From Rhodobacteraceae bacterium UBA2776 (GTDB lineage Bacteria; Pseudomonadota; Alphaproteobacteria; Rhodobacterales; Rhodobacteraceae): DNA of 5,328 nucleotides. Both the position numbers and the translations under genes were made by a program. The stretch is taken from positions 1-5,328 of the forward strand of contig DEIK01000085.1 of NCBI GenBank assembly GCA_002352425.1. Direction: 5' to 3'. Below are positions 1 through 4,977 of this stretch, piece by piece. The notes beneath the pieces are model-generated. The model ran no database searches and was not told where the DNA came from. It saw only the letters and a list, made by a program, of their open reading frames with translations. Every line of letters starts with the position of its first letter. Position 1 is the stretch's first letter.

Positions 1-24
1 GAAATTGATCCCTGCAACACGGGC

Positions 25-140
25 TCGCCGCGCCAGATTAGATGCTTTTGCTGTTTGGCATGATATCACGTATGAAATTGCATTCGGGTAAATTGGTCTG
101 TTCGGATAAACGCGAACTAAACTCAACAACTTCACGGTGC
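25..140 (+). repeat. Left arm of 116-bp inverted repeat
   Basis: This segment matches the reverse complement of 1922-2037 without gaps (paired positions always sum to 2062). By hand count there are 7 mismatches in 116, at left positions 39, 51, 52, 55, 88, 102 and 107. Identity stops abruptly at both ends, at 24/25 and 140/141. It lies beyond the 3' end of the hydrolase gene. Read on the minus strand it carries an open frame ending EVVEFSSRLSEQ...IMPNSKSI-stop, whose counterpart is also open in the right arm. The stretch could be the 3' end of a lost gene or the end of an unrecognised element. No transposase is associated with it. Confidence 0.9.
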
Positions 141-160
141 TCTTTGACCTGCAAAGAACA

Positions 161-193
161 ATCGAACCCAATGCTATCTGCATCGAGTTCGAT
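161..193 (-). terminator. Candidate hairpin terminator after the hydrolase gene
   Basis: The arms ATCGAAC (161-167) and GTTCGAT (187-193) are perfectly complementary. Nested inside is a second perfect stem, ATGC (171-174) with GCAT (180-183), around a 5-nt loop. The structure begins 17 nt beyond the hydrolase stop codon on the minus strand and is followed there by a moderately T-rich run (TTGTTCTTT). Position and shape suit a transcription terminator, but the stem is not GC-rich and the T tract is imperfect, so it may only be a stabilising 3' hairpin. Confidence 0.4.
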
Positions 194-210
194 CAATTGC
201 GACCTTGGGA

Positions 211-1173
211 TCAGCTCAAAATGCTGGCCGGAGCATAACGATAAGCCTCGCCACTATGCACGATGCGCCCGAAGCCTGGGAAATGGACGTGACAGCCCGC
301 GATCAGAACGTTGTCAGACGCGACTCTGTCAAACAGGCGAATCCGGGACTGCGCTGCCAAGGCCGGATCAGTGTCGAACATCGTGCCCTGTTCTGGAAGT
401 GCGGTCTGAAGGTCAATGCTGTGAACTGCGTCCGTCACCATCATCAACTGGCGGTCGCCACCATCAATATGCAATGCTGCGTGGCCCATTGTGTGCCCCG
501 GAACTATCTCCATAGTCACGCCAGGTGCAATTTCCGCACCGTCCTCGACAAGCTTAACCCGATCTGCGTAAGCGCCGAACACGGCCTGAGCCAGCTGGAA
601 TGCGCCTTTTGCGTCATCGGGGGCCTGAGCCATGATGCTCTCATCCGTCCAGAAACCATGCTCAACCCCGGTCACGACCAATTCTGCATTGGGGAAGGCT
701 GCCCCATTTGCGCCGAGCATACCGCCAATGTGATCCGCATGTGCATGGGTCATAACGAGCGTATCTACATCTTCTGGAGCAACGCCGAGAGCGGCAAGAC
801 CTGCGCTCACTTGTCCAAAGCCTGGCCCCATCATGTCAATTCCACCAAGACCCGCATCAACAAGGATTGTGGCCGTGTCGGACTGCAGCAAGAAGGCATT
901 GATTGGTGCGGGCAAAGACTCGCCGGTGATCCCGGATTTTGCCAACGCAGCTTCAATTGATTCTGGAGACCCGCCTGGAAACCATGATGCGCTCATCGGA
1001 AGCGTACCATCAAGCAGTGTCGTGACTCGGTAAGCACCAATAGTGGCACCAAAAACTGACGCAGGTTGAGTAACCGAGTTTGTGGACTGGGCCAAAAGGG
1101 GCGCAGTACCTGAGATCAGGGCGGGGGCGCTAAGTGCGGCAATACCGAATGCGCGGCGTGTAAGGATAGTCAT
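211..1173 (-). CDS. Exported MBL-fold metallo-hydrolase (Tat-type signal)
   Basis: This 320-residue protein is a metallo-beta-lactamase-superfamily hydrolase. The metal-binding signature is seen directly: HAHADH at 143-148 (His143, His145, Asp147, His148), His227 in VPGHTMGH, Asp248 in VTDAVHS, and a C-terminal His297 in CHVHFPG. Together these make a complete di-metal site. The N-terminus (TRRAFGIAALS, hydrophobic to about residue 27, then LLAQS) resembles a Tat signal with twin Arg6-Arg7, so the enzyme is probably exported folded to the periplasm. The start is supported by GGAG (plus-strand 1183-1186) 9 nt upstream of the ATG. Family members include lactonases, glyoxalase-II-like and other hydrolases; the substrate cannot be read from sequence. 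It is divergent from a MarR/OhrR-type regulator that probably controls it. Confidence 0.92.
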   Translation of the reverse strand: MTILTRRAFGIAALSAPALISGTAPLLAQSTNSVTQPASVFGATIGAYRVTTLLDGTLPMSASWFPGGSPESIEAALAKSGITGESLPAPINAFLLQSDTATILVDAGLGGIDMMGPGFGQVSAGLAALGVAPEDVDTLVMTHAHADHIGGMLGANGAAFPNAELVVTGVEHGFWTDESIMAQAPDDAKGAFQLAQAVFGAYADRVKLVEDGAEIAPGVTMEIVPGHTMGHAALHIDGGDRQLMMVTDAVHSIDLQTALPEQGTMFDTDPALAAQSRIRLFDRVASDNVLIAGCHVHFPGFGRIVHSGEAYRYAPASILS

Positions 1174-1196
1174 TATTTACGTCTCCATATGAATTA

Positions 1197-1208
1197 TTCG
1201 TGTACGAA
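1197..1208. promoter_or_regulatory. Palindromic operator candidate between hydrolase and MarR genes
   Basis: TTCGT (1197-1201) and ACGAA (1204-1208) are perfect inverted arms around a 2-bp centre. The site lies 24 bp upstream of the hydrolase start and about 70 bp upstream of the chosen MarR start, in the 104-bp divergent intergenic region. MarR-family dimers bind short palindromes of about this size, commonly in the shared promoter of a divergent target. I infer that the neighbouring regulator binds here. No convincing -35/-10 pair could be fixed for either direction. Confidence 0.55.
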
Positions 1209-1277
1209 ACATTTGCACAGCAATTACACAAAATCAACCCTTTCCACCCCATTGAGATTTCGATACATTCAAAATCA

Positions 1278-1772
1278 ATGAATGATCAATATGACCCCAT
1301 CTCCCTTGAGCAGCTGCTCTGCTTTAACGTCTATTCGCTGAACCGTGCTTTGAATCGGTTCTATCAGGCGGCTTTTGGCGAAACAGGCATGACCTATCCG
1401 AAGTTCGTTGTGCTTTCGGCGCTGGATGAGGCGGGGCCACTGACGGTTTCTGAACTTTCGGCTCGCGCAAGCATGGAACCGAGTACTCTGTCACCCTTGC
1501 TTAAACGGATGGCAGAATACGGTGTCTTAACACGCATCCGCGCCCCTGAAGACGAAAGACGTGTGGTCGTCCAACTGACTGACATGGGACGAGAGGCTGT
1601 GACTTTGGTCCGCGAGGCAGTACTGGAAGGGTTGAAAGGTGTCGATCTGGATCCATCACAGACGGGGCAGATTGTTAAAGAGCTTGGCGCAGCACGTGCC
1701 CGGATTGAAGGTACCAAACCTGCACGCCAGCTCGAACTTGGACCCATGCCACCACCTTTGACCAACTGCTGA
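1278..1772 (+). CDS. MarR-family, OhrR-type redox-sensing transcriptional regulator
   Basis: A 164-residue winged-helix repressor. From the ATG at 1278, alignment with Bacillus subtilis OhrR is in register: SLEQLLCFNVYS places Cys15 at the peroxidatic cysteine, and Tyr29 and Tyr40 (MTYPKFVVL) coincide with the two tyrosines that contact it. The HTH covers roughly residues 55-83 (LTVSEL...PSTLSPLLKRM) and the wing is APEDERRVVVQLT (89-101). A longer frame begins at GTG 1200, but that start lies inside the palindrome at 1197-1208 and adds 26 residues unlike the family; neither start has a strong ribosome site. It probably represses the divergent hydrolase and itself, with oxidation releasing DNA. 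The usual partner, ohr, is not in the window. The C-terminus is long and ends in a second Cys164. Confidence 0.93.
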   Translation: MNDQYDPISLEQLLCFNVYSLNRALNRFYQAAFGETGMTYPKFVVLSALDEAGPLTVSELSARASMEPSTLSPLLKRMAEYGVLTRIRAPEDERRVVVQLTDMGREAVTLVREAVLEGLKGVDLDPSQTGQIVKELGAARARIEGTKPARQLELGPMPPPLTNC

Positions 1773-1921
1773 GATCGGACGCCAATGCGCAGAGCACACC
1801 GCTTGACACTTTAGCTGCCAAAGTATTGCAGGCCGATTTTTGCATTCGGTGTGGTTTAGATCATCTTGCTGACATAAACGGCTCCGATGCCACGTGACGT
1901 TCATTCGAGTGTGATGTAGCG
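1773..1921. other. Intergenic stretch after the MarR gene, nothing firmly identified
   Basis: These 149 bases separate the MarR stop from the right repeat arm. A weak hairpin (CCGA/TCGG around 1834-1850) could attenuate read-through. A TTGACA hexamer at 1803-1808 lacks a good -10 partner at normal spacing. All short frames here are unremarkable, and I see no gene. Confidence 0.4.
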
Positions 1922-2037
1922 GCACCGTGAAGTTGTTGAGTTTAGTTCGCGTTTTTCCGCACAGACCAATTTATCCGAATGCAATTTCATACGTGATATC
2001 ATGCCAGACGACAAAAGCATCTGATCTGGCGCGGCGA
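1922..2037 (-). repeat. Right arm of 116-bp inverted repeat
   Basis: This is the reverse-complement partner of 25-140, with 109 of 116 positions identical and no indels. The longest unbroken identities are about 33 and 32 bp. It sits upstream of the flavin oxidoreductase operon, so any promoter within the repeat would be placed to affect that operon. On the plus strand a short open frame (EVVEFSSRFSAQ...IMPDDKSI-stop) mirrors that of the left arm. An in-frame TAG lies just upstream, outside the repeat, so no complete gene is present here. Confidence 0.9.
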
Positions 2038-2103
2038 TAGGAAATGGCATACTGATGTCCGAACTTTCCCATCCAGAGCGGGAAGCGATGGCCTTTAAAA
2101 GCC

Positions 2104-2130
2104 GGGGGCGTGCCATTCGCCCTCGCCCCC
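2104..2130 (+). promoter_or_regulatory. GC-rich hairpin in the leader of the flavin oxidoreductase operon
   Basis: GGGGGCG (2104-2110) and CGCCCCC (2124-2130) form a perfect 7-bp stem around a 13-nt loop. An alternative pairing, GGGCG (2106-2110) with CGCCC (2118-2122), uses part of the same strand. The stem ends 18 nt before the ATG at 2149. It is followed by TAAAAAGAAAG, not a T-run, so it is not a standard terminator for upstream transcripts. It could be an mRNA-stabilising or translation-modulating leader structure, or the remains of a terminator on the opposite strand. Function is unproven. Confidence 0.4.
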
Positions 2131-2148
2131 TAAAAAGAAAGTTTCATC

Positions 2149-3192
2149 ATGCAAGTCGGAATATACACATTTGCGGAATCGGGTGCAAAATCGAAGGCTG
2201 GCCGGGATGGTAACATCAGCCCCTCGCAAAGGCTGCGCAATCTGGTTGAGGAAATCGTGCTGGCCGATCAGGTCGGGCTGGACTGGTTCGGCCTTGGCGA
2301 ACATCACCGCCCTGATTATGCCGCGTCAAACCCCGCTGTGGCGCTGGCGGCAGCGGCCACACAAACCAAAAACATCCGTCTTTCCAGCGCCGTTACCGTG
2401 CTAAGTTCCGATGACCCAATCCGCGTCTTTCAGCAGTTTTCAACCCTGGACAACCTGACGAAGGGGCGCGCCGAAATCATGGTCGGGCGTGGTGCCTTTG
2501 TTGAATCCTTTCCGCTGTTTGGTCATGCGCTGGATGACTACGACGACCTGTTTGCCGAAAAACTTCAGCTGTTGATGATGGTGAACGAGGCTGAACACGT
2601 AAGTTGGCCGGGCACAAAGCATTTGCCTGCGGTCGGTCATCGGGGCGTCTATCCGCGCCCTTATCAGGACAAACTACCGATCTGGCTGGCGGTCGGGGGC
2701 ACTCCGCAGTCGGCGGTGCGGGCCGGCACACTTGGCCTGCCGCTTGCACTTGGCATAATCGGCGGGGAACCAGTACGCTTTGCCCCATTGTTCGATCTTT
2801 ATCGTGATGCCGCCGCCAAGGCCGGGCATGACCCTGCCGATCTTGAAACTTCACTGAATGTGCATGGGTTTGTGGCCGAAACCAGCCAGGCCGCCCGCGA
2901 CATTTACAGTGGCCCGCATAACGAAGTCATGACCCGCCTTGGCGCGGAACGTGGCTGGCCCCCGGCAACCCGCGCCCAATTCGACACCATGAGCGGCCCC
3001 ACTGGGGCGTTGTTCGTCGGCGGCCCCGCAGAGCTGACCGACAAGATCCTCGCCCATCATGAGATTTTCGGCTTTACCCGGATAACCATTCAGATGGCGA
3101 TCGGGCAACTTGACCATAAATCCCTGATGGACGCGATCGAGATATTGGGAACCCGCGTTGCGCCAGATGTCCGCAAGGCTTTGAAATCCTGA
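2149..3192 (+). CDS. LLM-class (bacterial luciferase-like) flavin-dependent oxidoreductase
   Basis: The 347-residue product has the (beta/alpha)8 luciferase-like monooxygenase pattern. It has an N-terminal strand MQVGIYTFAE, then GLDWFGLGEHHRPDYAASNP (43-62, the conserved 'GEHH' segment), IRLSSAVTVLSSDDPIRV (77-93), and KGRAEIMVGRGAF (105-117) followed by FGHALDDYDDLFAEKLQLL (124-142). Later come YPRPYQDKLPIWLAVGGTPQSA (168-189) and a C-terminal ITIQMAIG strand. Such enzymes use reduced FMN, or sometimes F420, to oxygenate or oxidise small organic substrates in the cytoplasm; the substrate here is unknown. Length is normal and there is no sign of decay. The ribosome site is a weak GAAAG (2137-2141) 7 nt before the ATG. 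It is the first gene of a probable two-gene operon with the luciferase-domain gene 24 bp downstream. Confidence 0.95.
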   Translation: MQVGIYTFAESGAKSKAGRDGNISPSQRLRNLVEEIVLADQVGLDWFGLGEHHRPDYAASNPAVALAAAATQTKNIRLSSAVTVLSSDDPIRVFQQFSTLDNLTKGRAEIMVGRGAFVESFPLFGHALDDYDDLFAEKLQLLMMVNEAEHVSWPGTKHLPAVGHRGVYPRPYQDKLPIWLAVGGTPQSAVRAGTLGLPLALGIIGGEPVRFAPLFDLYRDAAAKAGHDPADLETSLNVHGFVAETSQAARDIYSGPHNEVMTRLGAERGWPPATRAQFDTMSGPTGALFVGGPAELTDKILAHHEIFGFTRITIQMAIGQLDHKSLMDAIEILGTRVAPDVRKALKS

Positions 3193-3216
3193 CCACACAA
3201 ACCGGAAAGACTGAAA

Positions 3217-3705
3217 ATGTTTGAACTGACGCCCCGTATCGGCCCGCGACCAGACACCACCGATTGCGCGCCGCACGAGCAGGTTAGCCAGAACCCCGAC
3301 GTCACGACGTATCAAAGGTTCAAAGAGCGCGCCTTCGACTTTTCATTTGTCGAACGTCGACCTTCGATCATATCCGTTCCCGGTGCCGAGGCTCTTTGGT
3401 TGCCACACGACCACGCTCATGGTTGTCGCGAGTCTTTTATGATTGGCCATGAATTCGCCCATGTGCATCCGGCTTATGACGGGTCAATGCATCTAATGCT
3501 ACCAATAGAATGTACGATTGAACTGTTCGCCAAAGGCTGGGGCGAACCGCACCCGATGGCGGCAACGGGCTTGATCCCGGCAACTGCCGTCATGGTGTTT
3601 GCACCGCGCGATGAGCCTGAGATTGAAACGGTATTGCAAATTCTTGCCACGTCATATGATTTTGCACGTGGGAAACTCATATCCCCCGCGTCGATACAGT
3701 TGTGA
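3217..3705 (+). CDS. Luciferase-domain (PF17648/DUF5519-like) small protein
   Basis: A 162-residue protein without signal peptide or membrane segment. From about residue 50 it follows the pattern I associate with the 'luciferase domain' family: VPGAEALWLP (54-63), SFMIGHEFAHVHPAYDGSMH (73-92), GWGEPHPMA (108-116) and MVFAPRDEPEIETVL (126-140). The family occurs in bacteria and fungi, often as a lone domain of unclear biochemistry. The clustered His residues (77, 82, 84, 92, 112) could bind metal or act in catalysis, which is inference. A ribosome site GGAAAG (3204-3209) lies 7 nt before the ATG. The 24-bp gap to the upstream flavin oxidoreductase supports co-transcription and a shared pathway. 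The family call is from memory of the motif pattern, not a search. Confidence 0.82.
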   Translation: MFELTPRIGPRPDTTDCAPHEQVSQNPDVTTYQRFKERAFDFSFVERRPSIISVPGAEALWLPHDHAHGCRESFMIGHEFAHVHPAYDGSMHLMLPIECTIELFAKGWGEPHPMAATGLIPATAVMVFAPRDEPEIETVLQILATSYDFARGKLISPASIQL

Positions 3706-3960
3706 ATATGGTATACTCGGACGCCCATTTAAACGCTTCCGACCAAGTCTTGCCCAAGGTCGTTCAGAATGATCATCTCAAAGCACTGTTGGCCACTTGG
3801 GAGCAAACCAACTGAGAGTGGCATAGGGTGTGCTGCAATGAGTGATGCCAAAGAAGCAGAACGGTTTGCTTTGATTGCAATCGTCTGCAATTCGAGGGCC
3901 AAAGGCTTGATCGCCGAGATGGGCGTAGAAATACGAATGCCATTCAACCCGGTTTTCTGT
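3706..3960. other. Intergenic, no convincing gene
   Basis: This stretch separates the luciferase-domain gene from the IS remnant. It contains a 35-codon frame at 3708-3815 beginning MVYSDAHLNASDQ, two bases after the preceding stop, without a clear ribosome site. Longer open frames on both strands (plus 3769-3999, minus 3729-3947) are not recognisable, and the plus one runs across the apparent IS boundary. They may be fragments of a gene broken by the insertion, but nothing I can name. No strong terminator was seen after the operon. Confidence 0.4.
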
Positions 3961-4366
3961 CTAGGGCTTGTTGAGATACAGGATTCACATTTGAGTTAAG
4001 TTTTGCTTCACTCCTTTGAAAAGGGAGATTTGGATGTTGAGTGATCCTTTTGTCATCACAAATACGCAGTGGATTTTGATGGAACCACATTGTTTTGGCT
4101 AGAAAAACGGCCCCGGTCGTACGGGCGAGAACTGCCGCCTTTTCATGGAAGCCGTATTGTGGATTGCGCCAAACCGGCGCACCTTGGCGCGACCTGCCGT
4201 CCGAGTATGGCAACATCGTTTCCTTTCGTCTGATGCTGGGACAAGCTCATGATCTGTGTGAAATGTTCCTTGCGGATCGGGCGTTTGACGCCAATTGGCT
4301 ACGCGAAAAAGTTGCGTTTAATTGCTCCGCGGCGCGATTGGTTTTCCGAATTCTAAACAACTTTGT
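3961..4366 (+). mobile_element. Degenerate IS5-family insertion sequence remnant
   Basis: The transposase fragment at 4034-4373 is preceded by a leader typical of IS5-family elements, with GGCTTGTTGAGATACAGGAT (3965-3984) as candidate left end next to CTAG (3961-3964). A possible right end is TTCTAAACAACTTT (4351-4364), whose AACAA core resembles the reverse complement of the left end, but only weakly. The element is much shorter than a full IS5-type element (normally roughly 0.8-1.2 kb) because its centre is deleted. Exact ends and target duplication cannot be fixed, so the boundaries are approximate. Confidence 0.55.
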
Positions 4367-4373
4367 AACTTGA
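4034..4373 (+). pseudogene. Broken IS5-family transposase
   Basis: The frame starting at ATG 4034 (GGGAG site upstream) gives MLSDPFVITNTQWILMEP, then a TAG stop at 4100-4102. It then continues NGPGRTGENCRLFMEAVLWI, the standard N-terminus of IS5-family transposases. Around 4163 the homology moves to the next frame (LRQTGAPWRDLPSEYGN), consistent with loss of 2 bases. After about 4215 the sequence jumps to GQAHDLCEMFLADRAFDANWLREKV, motifs normally separated by many residues, so the central region with part of the DDE catalytic core is deleted. The tail up to TGA 4371-4373 is not recognisable. With a stop, a frameshift and a deletion it cannot encode an active enzyme. It marks past insertion between the oxidoreductase operon and the efflux genes. 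Confidence 0.88.
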
Positions 4374-4413
4374 CACTCTTGCGCTCACAGAGTAACTGAC
4401 CGCTTGGTATACA
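4370..4413 (+). promoter_or_regulatory. Candidate promoter for the TetR/efflux operon
   Basis: TTGACA (4370-4375) is a perfect -35 hexamer, but 17 bp downstream is only a poor -10 (TAACTG, 4393-4398). A better -10-like TATACA (4408-4413) lies between the two operator elements but lacks a good -35. The TTGACA overlaps the end of the transposase remnant, so the insertion may have contributed promoter sequence. The start site is unresolved. Confidence 0.35.
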
Positions 4414-4429
4414 AACCGACCATTTGGTC
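4399..4429. promoter_or_regulatory. Tandem TetR operator candidate (two ACC-N4-GGT sites)
   Basis: ACCGCTTGGT (4399-4408) and ACCATTTGGT (4419-4428) are both ACC-N4-GGT palindromes, spaced exactly 20 bp centre to centre, about two helical turns. The second extends to GACCA-TT-TGGTC (4418-4429). They flank TATACA and abut the AGGAAG ribosome site of the TetR gene, where bound repressor would block transcription. Known TetR regulators often bind such palindromes upstream of their own gene. Autoregulation of the repressor-efflux operon is inferred. Confidence 0.6.
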
Positions 4430-4437
4430 AGGAAGAA

Positions 4438-4977
4438 ATGATGAAGCGAGCCCGTAATGCATCTTTGGAAATCCTTGCCGCTGCGCGTAAAGTAACGGCG
4501 CGCCATGGTGCCGGGAATCTGACAATCGATTCGGTTGCCCGCGCGATCGGCATGAGTAAGGGGGGCGTGCTATACAACTTCCCTTCGAAGCAGGCTCTGC
4601 TATCGGCCCTTCTACAGGACTTGATAGAGGAGCATGTCATGAGGATGAGCGAGATTGATCAGGCCAAACCGAACGCAACCCTGCGGGGGCATCTACAGTC
4701 GCTCGCCACGGCCAACGATCTTAAGGCAGACCTATCAATGGCTATACTTGCGGCGGCTGCGGAAAGCCCTGAACTCCTGAACCCGCTCCGCGACATGGTC
4801 GAGAGCGACCAGCAGAAGATTGCGGCTCAATCCACGGATCCAGTCGGGGCGCACATTATATTCGCCGCACTGGACGGCCTGCGGTTTCAACATCTATTGC
4901 GTATGCCACCCTATGACACCAAGACACGTGACGCTATTAAAGACCGGATCGGGAGTATGATTGATGACTTACAATAA
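4438..4977 (+). CDS. TetR/AcrR-family transcriptional repressor
   Basis: The 179-residue protein has an N-terminal TetR helix-turn-helix: ILAAARKVTARHGAGNLTID, then SVARAIGMSKGGVLYNFPSK (32-51), the recognition-helix signature. A variable alpha-helical ligand domain follows (about 60-179, including LSMAILAAAAESPELLNPLRDMVE and an AALDGLRF segment). The start has two adjacent ATGs (4438 and 4441); AGGAAG at 4430-4435 is better spaced for the second, so the first Met may not be used. The gene overlaps the following adaptor gene by 14 bp, so repressor and pump subunit are translationally linked. By analogy with AcrR-type systems it would release DNA on binding a toxic or lipophilic effector and so induce efflux. 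The ligand is unknown. Confidence 0.95.
   Translation: MMKRARNASLEILAAARKVTARHGAGNLTIDSVARAIGMSKGGVLYNFPSKQALLSALLQDLIEEHVMRMSEIDQAKPNATLRGHLQSLATANDLKADLSMAILAAAAESPELLNPLRDMVESDQQKIAAQSTDPVGAHIIFAALDGLRFQHLLRMPPYDTKTRDAIKDRIGSMIDDLQ

Noticed and set aside
42..515. Plus-strand frame of 157 codons starting in the left repeat
   Set aside because: It runs from the repeat through the hairpin into the antisense of the hydrolase; there is no domain pattern and no coherent ribosome site.
205..960. Long open frame (251 codons) on the plus strand
   Set aside because: It lies antisense to the MBL hydrolase, whose motifs are complete. Its composition is rich in Cys, His and Arg with no family pattern, so it is a shadow frame.
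1200..1277. N-terminal extension of the MarR gene from GTG 1200
   Set aside because: The added 26 residues have no counterpart in OhrR-type regulators and the start codon falls in the palindrome. The ATG at 1278 puts Cys15, Tyr29 and Tyr40 in exact family register.
2055..2148. Short plus-strand frame beginning MSELSHPEREAMAFKSRG upstream of the oxidoreductase
   Set aside because: The first 18 residues look protein-like, but the frame then becomes Arg/Pro-rich, spans the hairpin and runs out of frame into the oxidoreductase gene. At most it is a remnant of a truncated gene.
2477..2854. Antisense 125-codon frame within the flavin oxidoreductase
   Set aside because: It is a shadow of a GC-rich coding region; the sense frame carries all the luciferase-family motifs.
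3708..3815. 35-codon frame just after the luciferase-domain gene
   Set aside because: It is too short and unrecognised, without a clear ribosome site; kept only as a note in the intergenic entry.
3729..3947. Minus-strand 72-codon frame
   Set aside because: It has no family resemblance and no ribosome site, and it competes with an equally open plus-strand frame. It is likely chance or decayed sequence.
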